Below, piece after piece: positions 32,626 through 42,799 of a stretch of 55,041 nucleotides of DNA (positions are counted from its first letter, which is position 1; every line of letters starts with the position of its first letter). The notes under the pieces are model-generated. The model searched no databases, was not told where the DNA came from, and saw nothing but the letters and a program-made list of their open reading frames with translations. This DNA comes from Paratractidigestivibacter sp963640745. GTDB lineage: Bacteria; Actinomycetota; Coriobacteriia; Coriobacteriales; Atopobiaceae. Location of the stretch: assembly GCA_963640745.1 (NCBI GenBank), contig CAVIBB010000003.1, forward strand, positions 1-55,041, given 5' to 3'. A program made the translations under genes and the position numbers.

Positions 32626-34185
32626 TTACTTCTTGCGTCGGATCCTGGAAGCGACGACGCCGAAGACGCCGGTCCCGGCGATCGCGGCGATCGCTCCTCC
32701 GCCAAGAAGCACGTCGCCCGTCTTCGGGGTGCCGGTCTTCTTGTCCGTGGACTTCTTGTCAGAGGACTTCTTCGTCTCGGACTTCTTCTCCGCATCGGCC
32801 ACGGGAACGGTCTCGGACTCGGTCGTGGTCGCGGTGCCGTCCGAAGCCTTCGCGGTCACGACGTTCTTGAAGCTGTGGCCGAGGTCGGACTGCTGGATCG
32901 TGTAGCTGTAGTGCAGGGTCGCGGTCTCGCCCGGAGCGAGCTTCTCGATGGTCGCGCTCTCCCCCGCCGCAAGCTTAGCGCCCGCGAGCTGGTCGTTTAC
33001 CTTGATATCAGCAAGCGTCTGATTGCCGTTGTTGGTCACCTTGACCTCAAAGTTCACGGTCTCGCCGACCTTGTAAGCCTTGCCGTCGGCAGGCTTGGAA
33101 GTCACGGTCTTGACCGCAACGAGGCTCTTATTGACAACCTTGCACGTGCAGGATGCGTCCTTGGTAATCGTCGCGCAGGTCGTCACGCTCGAACCGGCCA
33201 GCATGCTCGTCTTTACCGAATAAGTCGTGGAAGCGTTGACGTTAAGGGTCACCTCATCCTGGGCATAGTTCTCCTCGTCAACCGTATAGCTGACGGTACC
33301 CTCGTAGGTCCCGTCATCCGTGCGCTCGAGGTTGTCAATCTCAACGTCCTTGCCGTTGATGGTTGCGCTGTTAACCTTGACGTCAGAGATCGTGACGTCC
33401 TTCTTGGTATCCGGCTTCTGGGGAGTGAGGGTCACAGTGAAGGTGAGGGTATCGCCAGTCTTAACGGTTTCCTTGTCGCTCTTCGCCGAAACCACAAGGT
33501 CCGGGCTCTGGCCCTTGATTGCAGTGGAAACTTCGTACTCCTGCGTCGAACCGGCCTTTCTGCTCCAACCGAAAACGCCAATGTAGCCCGCATCCTTCGC
33601 AGCAGTAACAACGTTGCTCAGGCCGGGGTAATCCTTGATGTTGCCGAACGTTTCGTTATCGTCCTGCAGGCTGTAGAAGTCACCGTTTCCGGAGGCGCCG
33701 ATATCAGTGAGCAGATAGCCATCCTCAGGCTTAATGAAGAACAAGACGTAGCCGTCGCCCCAGTCGGTCGTAAATGCTGTCGTGTCTTTGTAATTGAACC
33801 TATCGATGGTGATGGCCACGCCGCTCTGGGCCCGTTCAAAATTTTCGGACGTGACGCCCTGCGTTTCCTGCGCGGAGTGATACGCAAAATACGCGACGTC
33901 CGCGTGCTCGATGGTGGGGGTGATGGTGAATTTGTTGAAGCCCGGGGACACGCGCAGTAGCGGAGAGCTATCCAGGTCCGTTGCCTCGAGGGCCGAGCTC
34001 TCGTTCTGAGAATCGACGGTCACCTCAGACTGCGCCTCAGACGTCCCCTCGGTCGTAATTCCATAGGCGGGCGTATAGGAACCGAACGACTGCCACAACA
34101 TCAGTGCAGACAGTACGACCGCCGCCGCCTTGCTCTTTGTGTTGGGGCCGCGCCCATCAGTGCGCTTCTTGCCAAACAAAGACAT
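32626..34185 (-). CDS. Cell-wall-anchored surface protein with DUF11-like repeat
   Basis: A 519-residue exported protein from ATG 34185 (AGGAGGAG upstream). An N-terminal signal peptide with a basic start and the hydrophobic core AAAVVLSALMLWQ is followed by a Ser/Thr/Asp-rich ectodomain without enzyme motifs. Residues about 365-460 contain the conserved surface-repeat domain (YKVGETVNFEVKVTNNGNQT, LAPGETATLHYSYTI). The C terminus is a sorting signal: TPKTGD, a hydrophobic helix (LLGGGAIAAIAGTGVFGVVA) and the basic tail SRIRRKK, so sortase attachment is expected. No sortase gene is in the window. Its 3' end is nearly identical in DNA to the fragment at 34665. Confidence 0.85.
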   Translation of the reverse strand: MSLFGKKRTDGRGPNTKSKAAAVVLSALMLWQSFGSYTPAYGITTEGTSEAQSEVTVDSQNESSALEATDLDSSPLLRVSPGFNKFTITPTIEHADVAYFAYHSAQETQGVTSENFERAQSGVAITIDRFNYKDTTAFTTDWGDGYVLFFIKPEDGYLLTDIGASGNGDFYSLQDDNETFGNIKDYPGLSNVVTAAKDAGYIGVFGWSRKAGSTQEYEVSTAIKGQSPDLVVSAKSDKETVKTGDTLTFTVTLTPQKPDTKKDVTISDVKVNSATINGKDVEIDNLERTDDGTYEGTVSYTVDEENYAQDEVTLNVNASTTYSVKTSMLAGSSVTTCATITKDASCTCKVVNKSLVAVKTVTSKPADGKAYKVGETVNFEVKVTNNGNQTLADIKVNDQLAGAKLAAGESATIEKLAPGETATLHYSYTIQQSDLGHSFKNVVTAKASDGTATTTESETVPVADAEKKSETKKSSDKKSTDKKTGTPKTGDVLLGGGAIAAIAGTGVFGVVASRIRRKK

Positions 34186-34431
34186 TACTCCTCCTCTGCA
34201 AATCAAATCGGCCGGCAAACCCCTCGTGACGGCCAAGGCTCCTCATCCGACTTTTACAGACAGCTCACCCGTTTCATAGATGTCTTTATTATCTCGTATT
34301 CACATGGCAGATGTCCTGAGTATCTTGGCTGCGAGTGTACCCAGGCCTTTCGCCCACATCGATGCGGTCGGCAGCGAATTGCGCCGCTATGGACCGTTTA
34401 GCGGGCCCCGCGGGGCCTGACGTAGATACCA

Positions 34432-34557
34432 TGCCCGAGATATCCCACTTTAAAATTCAAAAGTATGAGTAGCGAAGGCGTTTTTGACTGCGTTTGCCCA
34501 GTTGGCCACCATTGGATACTCAGCGATTCCAAATTTAAAGTGGGATATCTCGGGCAT
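34432..34557. repeat. MITE-like inverted repeat element
   Basis: Perfect inverted arms of about 25 bp (CATGCCCGAGATATCCC and following, 34432-34456; inverted copy about 34533-34557) enclose about 75 bp with no ORF. It lies in the 479-bp gap between the surface protein start and the decayed paralogue, in AT-richer DNA than the surroundings. No obvious target duplication is seen at its ends. The rest of the gap, 34186-34430, holds the surface protein promoter region but no motif I can fix. Confidence 0.85.
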
Positions 34558-34603
34558 GGCGCCGGCAACGCCCCCAAAACGCGCCTTTCGACGCCCGACG
34601 GCA

Positions 34604-34639
34604 CAAGAAAGCCGCCCCGAACCATCGCTCGGGGCGGCT
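34604..34639 (-). terminator. Terminator below the decayed surface protein gene
   Basis: Perfect ten-bp arms GCCGCCCCGA/TCGGGGCGGC (34611-34620, 34629-34638), then minus-strand TTTCTT. Confidence 0.85.
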
Positions 34640-34664
34640 GCGGCCGTACGTTATGCGCCGTTAC

Positions 34665-35130
34665 TTACTTCCTACGGCGAATCCTGGAGGCGACGACTCC
34701 GAAGACGCCGGTCCCGGCGATCGCGGCGATCGCTCCGCCGCCAAGAAGCACATCGCCGGTCTTCGGTGTGCCGGACTTCTTGGCAGGGCTCTTCTCGCCG
34801 CTCTTCTTCGTCACGTCTTTCTTCGCCTCGTCCTTCGACTGGTCGCTCCCCCTCGCACCAGTGTAGGTGTTGGTCACCGTAATGGTGCCGGAACCCGCGA
34901 CGTCGGCGCTATAAGAAGTGCTGAAGCCTTCCACGGCATCCTCAACCACGGACCAGGTGAGCGTACCCGCGCCCGCGGGGACGGTAACGGTCTTGGCCCA
35001 ACCATCGGCGGCGGTCAGCTGGAAGGGGGCGCCGTAGTTCTGGCCGTTCTTCTTCAGCTGAACGGTAACGGAAGCGGGAAGTGCGGCGTCGCCGGTGTTC
35101 TTCCACTCCTTAGCCACGGTAACTTCACAT
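34665..35130 (-). pseudogene. 3' remnant of a cell-wall-anchored Cna-B-type surface protein
   Basis: About 150 residues remain open: a Cna-B-like domain (VTVAKEWKNTGDA, SVTVQLKKNGQNYG, GTITVTNTYTG), a Lys/Ser/Glu linker and a full sorting signal with TPKTGD, hydrophobic helix and SRIRRRK. There is no signal peptide. The frame runs back through the purB terminator to the purB stop, so the 5' part is gone and no proper start exists (a GTG at 35117 is inside the domain). The last about 80 coding bases and the following 40 bases are nearly identical to the end of the intact surface gene at 32626, pointing to a duplication of the cassette end. Confidence 0.75.
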
Positions 35131-35149
35131 TTATGGCGCGGCGCACGAG

Positions 35150-35184
35150 CAAAAAACGCCGCCGACCCGGAAGGGACGGCGGCA
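35150..35184 (-). terminator. Terminator of purB
   Basis: On the minus strand: GCCGCCG (35183-35177) and CGGCGGC (35164-35158) pair, followed by GTTTTTT. Confidence 0.85.
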
Positions 35185-35210
35185 CGGTTGGCGCTTCTTG
35201 CCGGCGAATC

Positions 35211-36557
35211 CTAGAACTCGAGCTGCTCCAGGCGGTCGAAGACCACGTCGACGCGGGTGAGGAACGCCTTCGGGTCAAAGATGGCGTCGAGCTCGGTCGC
35301 GGAAAGCTTGCCGCAACGCGGGTCGGCCTCGAGCTTCTCGCGGAAGGTGGTGCCGGGCTCGCACTGCTGGACCTCTCGCCACGTGGCCATAGCGTTCTCC
35401 TGCACGATCTTGTAGGCGTCCTCGCGGGTGATGCCCGTGTCAACCAGGTGCAGCAGAACCTTGGAGGAGTAGATGAGGCCGCGGGTCTTGTTCAGGTTGG
35501 CCATCATCTGGGCCGGGTAGAGCACGAGGCCGTCGACGATGCGGGTGAGGCAGCTGAACATGTGGTCAAGCGCGATGAAGCTGTCGGCCTGGGCGACGCG
35601 CTCGGCGCTGGAGTGGGAGATGTCGCGCTCGTGCCAGAGGGCCACGTTGTCGAAGGCGACCTGCGCGTTGGCCTTGACCACGCGAGAAAGGCCGCAGACC
35701 TTCTCGACGGTGATCGGGTTGCGCTTGTGCGGCATGGCGGAGCTGCCCTTCTGACCCTTGCGGAACGGCTCCTCGGCCTCGAGGGTGTCGGTCTTCTGGA
35801 GGTTGCGGATCTCGGTCGCGATGCGCTCGCAGGTGGCGGCCACGGTAGCCAGGACGCCGGCGAGATACGCGTGGTGGTCACGGGAGATGACCTGCGTGGA
35901 CAGCGGGTCGTGCACGAGACCCAGGTGCTCGCAGACGTACTCCTCGACGCGCGGGTCGATGCTGGAGTAGGTGCCCACCGCACCGGAGATGGCGCCGAAA
36001 GCCACGTTGTTGCGGGCGTCCTTGAGGCGGTCGAGGTCACGCTTGAGCTCCCAGGCCCAGCTGCCGAACTTCATGCCGAAGGTCATGGGCTCTGCGTGGA
36101 TACCGTGGGTGCGACCGACGCAGAGGGTGTCCTTCTCCTCGAAGGCGCGGCGCTTGCAGATCTCGCCGAGCTTCTTGCAGTCCTCGATGAGGATGTCAGT
36201 GGCCTGGACGAGCTGGTAGCAGAGGGCCGTATCGCCGAGGTCGGAGCTGGTCATGCCGTAGTGGACCCAACGGGACGGCTTGGGCTCGCCCTCGGGCACG
36301 TCGGCGTCGATGTAGGAACCCATGTTGGTCAGGAACGCAATGACGTCGTGGTTGGTCACCGCCTCGATGGCGTCGACCTCCTCCTTGTTGAACTTCGCGT
36401 GCTCGCGGATCCAGGCGGCCTCCTCGCGGGTGATGCCGCTCTCGCCCAGCTCGGCGTGGGCCTCGCAGGCCAGGACCTCGATCTCTTGCCAGACGGCGTA
36501 CTTGTTCTCCAGCGAGAAGATGTGGCCCATCTCGGGGCGGGTATAGCGATCGATCAT
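35211..36557 (-). CDS. purB: Adenylosuccinate lyase
   Basis: PurB acts twice in purine synthesis, cleaving fumarate from SAICAR and from adenylosuccinate. The 448-residue protein has the fumarase/aspartase superfamily blocks: RWVHYGMTSSDLGDTA, VGRTHGIHAEPMTFG with the general-acid His, and the signature loop KGSSAMPHKRNP near residue 265 with the catalytic Ser. The start IDRYTRPEMGHIFS is typical of bacterial PurB. A terminator follows immediately. No pur genes adjoin it. Confidence 0.96.
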   Translation of the reverse strand: MIDRYTRPEMGHIFSLENKYAVWQEIEVLACEAHAELGESGITREEAAWIREHAKFNKEEVDAIEAVTNHDVIAFLTNMGSYIDADVPEGEPKPSRWVHYGMTSSDLGDTALCYQLVQATDILIEDCKKLGEICKRRAFEEKDTLCVGRTHGIHAEPMTFGMKFGSWAWELKRDLDRLKDARNNVAFGAISGAVGTYSSIDPRVEEYVCEHLGLVHDPLSTQVISRDHHAYLAGVLATVAATCERIATEIRNLQKTDTLEAEEPFRKGQKGSSAMPHKRNPITVEKVCGLSRVVKANAQVAFDNVALWHERDISHSSAERVAQADSFIALDHMFSCLTRIVDGLVLYPAQMMANLNKTRGLIYSSKVLLHLVDTGITREDAYKIVQENAMATWREVQQCEPGTTFREKLEADPRCGKLSATELDAIFDPKAFLTRVDVVFDRLEQLEF

Positions 36558-36664
36558 GCGGTTTCCTCCAAGGAGTCGATCAGGCCAGACGCGTTCATTC
36601 TATCAGCGGCTCCCTGTTTACGCGCGACGTTGGCAAGAAGCCCACGACCGACTGCGCGGCGCGG

Positions 36665-38152
36665 CTATCCAGCGGTCTGCGTCGCGGTTGCGGCGGAACC
36701 CGCCGCGGCGGACTCCCCTGCCGCGGCCGCGCTCGGGTTGGCGCCGGCACGCTCCCCTTGCGCCTGGCTGCTCACGACCTTCTTCTGGACGGTGTCCTTA
36801 CGCGTCGAGCCGTCCACGTTCATCTCCATGGACTGGAAGCGCTTCTCCATAAAATCGTCGTCACAGTACGCCGCAAAGAAGCTCTCGACGGGCGTAGACG
36901 GCGCGAGGCCGGACGCGCGCTCGTACCAGCAGTCGAGGCTGCCCAGCGTAAGCAGGCCGTCGGCGATCATAAAGACGGCTGCGATCGCGGTCAGCCCCCA
37001 GCGGAAGTCCCACGGGATCACGTTGATGCCCTTGAGCATGACGGGCAGCACGAACTTGACCCACACGAGGCCGAGCAGACCCCAGATGGCGAGGAACATC
37101 GTGGCCGTGCGGCCGCCGGTAAAGACCGCCACGGGATCGGGCATGAGACCGAAGTACGTGTAGGTGGAGTAGTTCCAGGCGGTGATGCCGAACGACGCCT
37201 CCATAAAGAACGCGGTCGCCCACTCGAAGCCGCCGCCGACGAGGCCGGCGATCACGAACGTGATGAGCGGGTTCTTGTTGTACAGGCGGTTGAGCGCGAG
37301 GGTGACGAGGACGGCGCCGAAGCCGTAGATGGGCGAGAAGGGGCCGATGAGCAGGCCGGCGCGGTCCTGGTATTTGCCGGGCTCGACCACGGTCATGTGC
37401 CAGATAACCTCGAGAATGAGCCCCAGGATGCAGCAGACGAAGAACATCCAAAAGAGGTTGTAGAAGTCGACGCGGAGGTACCCCTTGCCCGAGAGGTCGC
37501 GCCCGAGCATACCGTTCTTGGCGGCGGCGAGGTCCTGCGCGCGCTCGGCCTCATGCTTGACGTGCTTCTCGGCGGCGATGGTCGGGTCCAGCACAATCGA
37601 GAAGATGACCAGGGCGGCTATCTTTACGAACGTGAACGCGAAGGTCCACGAGAAGCCCATGAGCATGAACGAGAGCGAGAGATCGAGCAGCTGGATCCAC
37701 ATGAGGCGGCGCGACCACACCGCGGCACCGCGATGGACGCTGCGGCGCAGAGATTTGCCCAGCTTGAGGCTAATAAACGCATCGAGGAACATGACGACGA
37801 GCTGCAGTGCCGAGAGGCCCACGACCAGCGTGCTCGTGGGCAGCTCCTGGAAGGCGTCCTGAAGCTCGCCCAGCACCTCGCCGCTCGCGTCGGCGCCCCA
37901 CGCCAAGAGGACGAGCGCGCCGGTAAGGACGCTGATGACGACAAAGAGCACGAGCGACAGCCAGCCGGACACGGTAAGCCACATGCCGTACCAGCGCAGG
38001 CCGCGCGCGAAGGTCCCGTCGCCGTGGACGAGCAGGTCGTTGGCTTTGGAGGCGAGATCGTCGGGCGCGGGCGTTGCGGCGGCGGGGGCGGGCGTGGGGC
38101 CGGCGGCGGACGCGGGGCCGGACGCGGAGGCGTTCTTCTCGGTGTCGTTCAA
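36665..38152 (-). CDS. Multi-spanning membrane protein of the CmpB (PF06541) type
   Basis: A 495-residue protein. TTG 38152 is preferred because GAGGAAAG lies just upstream; an earlier TTG start at 38218 would add 22 residues. An Ala/Pro-rich N-terminal cytoplasmic tail precedes several transmembrane helices in the first half. The second half carries the family block beginning DFYNLFWMFFVCCILG and continuing with AGLLIGPFSPIYGFGAVL, annotated elsewhere as a putative ABC transporter type IV membrane protein although no ATPase is nearby. The C-terminal about 75 residues are hydrophilic and Ala/Gln-rich. Real function is unknown. Confidence 0.78.
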   Translation of the reverse strand: MNDTEKNASASGPASAAGPTPAPAAATPAPDDLASKANDLLVHGDGTFARGLRWYGMWLTVSGWLSLVLFVVISVLTGALVLLAWGADASGEVLGELQDAFQELPTSTLVVGLSALQLVVMFLDAFISLKLGKSLRRSVHRGAAVWSRRLMWIQLLDLSLSFMLMGFSWTFAFTFVKIAALVIFSIVLDPTIAAEKHVKHEAERAQDLAAAKNGMLGRDLSGKGYLRVDFYNLFWMFFVCCILGLILEVIWHMTVVEPGKYQDRAGLLIGPFSPIYGFGAVLVTLALNRLYNKNPLITFVIAGLVGGGFEWATAFFMEASFGITAWNYSTYTYFGLMPDPVAVFTGGRTATMFLAIWGLLGLVWVKFVLPVMLKGINVIPWDFRWGLTAIAAVFMIADGLLTLGSLDCWYERASGLAPSTPVESFFAAYCDDDFMEKRFQSMEMNVDGSTRKDTVQKKVVSSQAQGERAGANPSAAAAGESAAAGSAATATQTAG

Positions 38153-38284
38153 GGCTTTCCTCGGGTTTCCTCGGGATTGAAGGAAGGGCTCGGGCGCATG
38201 GGCGGCGCTCGGCTTCAAGTATTATCGAGCAAGCCGCGCGAGGCGAACGCCTCGCGTCACCGCCGACGAATATTGGAGACCCAC

Positions 38285-39790
38285 GTGGCCTGGTCAAAAG
38301 ACACACGCACCAGCGAACAAAGCGCTGGCAAGAAGCTCGCCCGTCGGCGCCGCCGGCGGACCGTCCTTCTTGCCGCGGGCGCCTTGCTGTTCGTTGGCGT
38401 GACCGTCTTTGGCTGCGTGGTGAGCTGGCGAATCTCCCTCGCTCGCGCGGGAGCCGCCGCCATCGGCGAGCCCACCCCTATCGAAGATGTCCGCGGGTCA
38501 GACGGGGCGGGGGCCGCGACGGGAGCCGGAGCCGAGGCCGGCACCGCTTCCGAGGCCAGCCCCGACTCCGGCAGCCGTATCCTCGCCGACGCCGCCTACT
38601 CAAGCATCGTCGCCGAGGAGGGCCACGAGGCGACCGTGAGCTTTACCTGGGACGACGATTGGTTCTTTGGCGACGCCACCGCCTACAACCACGAGCTCGC
38701 GCGGGCATCGGCGGTCCTCTCGGCCGTGGCCAACTCGGAGTCGGCCCACTACCAGGCAGGGTCGAACGTGCCCGACTACATGGAGTCCCTGCTCGCCCAG
38801 CTCGGCTTCGAGAACGCCTCGACCGCGAGCTACGAGTACCGAAGCGAGATTATCGATCAGCTCTCGGCGGTTTTCGAGCCCAACGGAACCGACGTCACCG
38901 CCTACACCATAGCGAGCAAGCACATCACAAACTCAACCACCGGCCAAAAGAAGCTCCTCGTGGTCGTGGCGGTGCGCGGCAGCTACGGCACCGAATGGCT
39001 CTCCAACCTGCAGATGAGCATCTCGAGCGGCATCGTCGAGGGGGTCTCGTTCGGCCGCGGCGACCACACCGGGTTCTCCGAAGCGTCGATGGAGCTCTCG
39101 AGCGCCATCTACAGCTACCTCGAAGGACTCGGGCAAGACGACCTCGGCGACGTGAGCCTGCTGCTCTGCGGCCACTCGCGCGGAGGCGCCACGGCGAACC
39201 TCACCGCCGCGTACCTGGACCAGGTGTCCAGCAACTTCGAGGGGCTTCTTGCCACGGAGGAGGGACAGAACGCGGACGCCCAGGGGCTCGACCTCCCCAA
39301 CACATACATCCACCGCGACTCGGTGTACTGCTACGCGTTTGCCACGCCCGGCGTCACGGACAACGAGGATTGCCGCGGCGAGCTTTACGACAACATATTC
39401 AACCTGCTTAACCCCGCCGACCTCGTTCCCCGTATGCCCCTCGCGAGCTGGGGATTCTCCCGCTACGGACACGACCTATGGCTTCCCGAGTTCGGCACCG
39501 ACGGTTTCGACGCCACGTTTTCTGAGGTCAAGGAGCGCTTCCGCCAGATTGTGGGGTGCGACACCCAGTCCGACCCGAGCGACGTCGAAGATGTTGACCA
39601 AATTGTCTTGGACCTCGGCCAGGTCGCACCTACGCCCGCCGACTTCGGCACGCCGCTCGGCGTGGTTAAATCCCTCGGGGCGCTCACGAACGGACACAAT
39701 CTGGTCCGCATCATCCACAGCCACGCGCCCGACCTCTACATTGCCTGGACCATGGCAATCGACGAGGCACAGCTGCGTTCGACCAGGTAG
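38285..39790 (+). CDS. Membrane-anchored lipase-like serine hydrolase (GHSRG), first tandem copy
   Basis: 501 residues from GTG 38285 with GGAG 6 nt upstream. A very basic N terminus (LARRRRRR) and one transmembrane helix (about 35-55) put the catalytic part outside the cell. The nucleophile elbow LLLCGHSRGGATANL (Ser298) and downstream YNIFNLLNP-like and PLASWGFSRYG blocks match lipase class 3/Mbeg1-like proteins. The N-terminal part of the ectodomain has WDDDWFFGDATAYNHELARAS, shared with the next gene. The open frame extends far upstream, but that part is antisense to the CmpB gene. Substrate unknown. Confidence 0.82.
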   Translation: MAWSKDTRTSEQSAGKKLARRRRRRTVLLAAGALLFVGVTVFGCVVSWRISLARAGAAAIGEPTPIEDVRGSDGAGAATGAGAEAGTASEASPDSGSRILADAAYSSIVAEEGHEATVSFTWDDDWFFGDATAYNHELARASAVLSAVANSESAHYQAGSNVPDYMESLLAQLGFENASTASYEYRSEIIDQLSAVFEPNGTDVTAYTIASKHITNSTTGQKKLLVVVAVRGSYGTEWLSNLQMSISSGIVEGVSFGRGDHTGFSEASMELSSAIYSYLEGLGQDDLGDVSLLLCGHSRGGATANLTAAYLDQVSSNFEGLLATEEGQNADAQGLDLPNTYIHRDSVYCYAFATPGVTDNEDCRGELYDNIFNLLNPADLVPRMPLASWGFSRYGHDLWLPEFGTDGFDATFSEVKERFRQIVGCDTQSDPSDVEDVDQIVLDLGQVAPTPADFGTPLGVVKSLGALTNGHNLVRIIHSHAPDLYIAWTMAIDEAQLRSTR

Positions 39791-39874
39791 AGCCGAGGCG
39801 AGAGACCGACGAAGGTTTGTGAACAACATAGCTATTGCGGCGAGAAGGGCTCGCGCGGCTGGATCGCGCAGCTC

Positions 39875-41233
39875 GTGGTTGCCGCCGCGGCGCTGGTCGT
39901 GCCCGCCGTCGTCTACTCGGCAATCATCGGGGGGCGGCTCACGGCGGCGGATGAGGCGGCGTTTCTTGCCAGCACGCCGACGGTCATCGAGCACGCCGAG
40001 CCGTCACGGGCGGAAGACGGAAACGTGGAGATCACGGCGGAGTTCACCAGCGTATTTGCGGCCAGCGAGGATTACGTTGCGAGCACCGAGCTTTCCTGGA
40101 ACGACGATTGGTTCTTTGAGGATTCCTCCACCTACAACGACGGGCTTGCGCAGGCCGCAGCCGTGCTCTCCGCTGTGGCTAACGCGGAGTCGAAGCATTA
40201 CATGCTCTCGGCCGAGCGGCCCGACTACATGGTCGACCTTCTTTCTCAGTTGGGATTCGAGACGGCGAGCACCGCGAGCTACGCGTATCGCAGCGCCGTA
40301 ATTGACCAGGTAGCCGAGGCGATTAAGCCCGGCGGAGGCAACATAACCGCCTACACCATCGCAAGTAAGCATATAACAAACGCAACCACCGGCGAGCGGC
40401 GCCTACTCGTTATGGCCGTGGCGCGCGGAACCTTCGGGCCGGAATGGATCTCCAACCTGCGCGCCGGCATCCTGGAAGGGCGCTCCGAGTCCGCTGCGGC
40501 TGCCGACGGGGACCACATCGGCTTCTCCGTCGCAGCTGACGCGATGGAGGAGGACGTGCGCGCATACCTCAAGAAGGTGCAGGCGGCAGATGCCGCTGCC
40601 GGCGAGGAGCCATGCGAGGTGAGCCTGCTGTTCTGCGGGCACTCGCGCGGCGGGGCGATGACAAACCTTGTGGCCGCCGCGTTTGACGAGGAAGCGACGG
40701 GCAGCGTCGGCACGACGAGCGACGAGGCGGGCAACGACGTGAGCGGTGGACTCAGCGTATCGTCCATCTATGCGTACGCGCTGGCCACGCCCGCGGTCAC
40801 GCGCAACGCCGACGCTCGCTCCAAGACCTACGACAACATCTTCAACATCATGAACCCCGCGGACCTTATTCCGCAGACACCCCTTGCGAGCTGGGGTTAT
40901 CAGCGTTATGGGCGCGATTATTGGCTTCCCGGCGGAGACGATGCCGAGGTTCAGGCGAACTTTGCCGAGGTACGCCGTCGTTTTCTTGCCATCGAGGGCT
41001 GCGAGACCGGCGCGGACCCGGCGGACGCCGAGGACGTGGCACAGATCGTCGAGGACATTGCCGATGAAGTGCCCAGTATCGAGGACTTCTCGATGGTGAG
41101 CGGGGTTCTTGCCACCTACAAAGCCGTCACGCGTGGCCACGACGTAGGCCGCATCCTGGAAAGTCATGCGCCCGAGCTTTACCTCTGCTGGCTTCGAACG
41201 GTCGATCCGTCGCGGCTGACCGTGACCGACTAG
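39875..41233 (+). CDS. Lipase-like serine hydrolase (GHSRG), second tandem copy
   Basis: A paralogue of the preceding gene, alike along the whole ectodomain: WNDDWFFEDSSTYNDGLAQA, ITAYTIASKHITNATTG, nucleophile FCGHSRGGAMTN (Ser257 counted from GTG 39875), and NIMNPADLIPQTPLASWG. The start is uncertain. GTG 39875 is the only NTG codon near the transmembrane segment. However, the frame is open back to the stop of gene 1 (TAG at 39788), and the residues encoded there (EKGSRGWIAQ) look like the missing charged N-terminal flank. The GTG at 39819 with a GAAGG site is in another frame. Either a rare start codon, a frame error or coupling to gene 1 is involved. A terminator follows. Confidence 0.78.
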   Translation: MVAAAALVVPAVVYSAIIGGRLTAADEAAFLASTPTVIEHAEPSRAEDGNVEITAEFTSVFAASEDYVASTELSWNDDWFFEDSSTYNDGLAQAAAVLSAVANAESKHYMLSAERPDYMVDLLSQLGFETASTASYAYRSAVIDQVAEAIKPGGGNITAYTIASKHITNATTGERRLLVMAVARGTFGPEWISNLRAGILEGRSESAAAADGDHIGFSVAADAMEEDVRAYLKKVQAADAAAGEEPCEVSLLFCGHSRGGAMTNLVAAAFDEEATGSVGTTSDEAGNDVSGGLSVSSIYAYALATPAVTRNADARSKTYDNIFNIMNPADLIPQTPLASWGYQRYGRDYWLPGGDDAEVQANFAEVRRRFLAIEGCETGADPADAEDVAQIVEDIADEVPSIEDFSMVSGVLATYKAVTRGHDVGRILESHAPELYLCWLRTVDPSRLTVTD

Positions 41234-41237
41234 GCAA

Positions 41238-41280
41238 GAAGAGCGGCCCGGCCGCATGGGCCGAGCCGCTCTTCTTTGTT
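41238..41280 (+). terminator. Terminator after the lipase pair
   Basis: Arms AAGAGCGGC and GCCGCTCTT with inner CGGCC pairing, followed by CTTTGTT. Confidence 0.88.
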
Positions 41281-41341
41281 GGCAATAAGCAAATAAACCG
41301 CAGGCAAAAGCCGCCGTTACGCAACCCTCGCCACCTGCGCC

Positions 41342-42709
<1,368 letters not shown>

Positions 42710-42730
42710 TGAGCTCCCCTTTCGTTCGTA

Positions 42731-42770
42731 AATAAACGCGGCGCGCCCGGACAGCAACCGGACGCGCCGC
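42731..42770 (-). terminator. Hairpin between argG and argH
   Basis: Thirteen-bp arms GCGGCGCGCCCGG (42738-42750) and CCGGACGCGCCGC (42758-42770), one mismatch, followed on the minus strand by GTTTATTT. It may terminate argG transcripts partly. Confidence 0.65.
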
Positions 42771-42799
42771 TCACTCACATTAGATTACCAGCCCGAAGC

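Noticed and set aside
36758..38284. Long plus-strand frame joined to the first lipase gene
   Set aside because: This part is antisense to the CmpB-like membrane protein. The real lipase start with a ribosome site and a transmembrane helix is at 38285.
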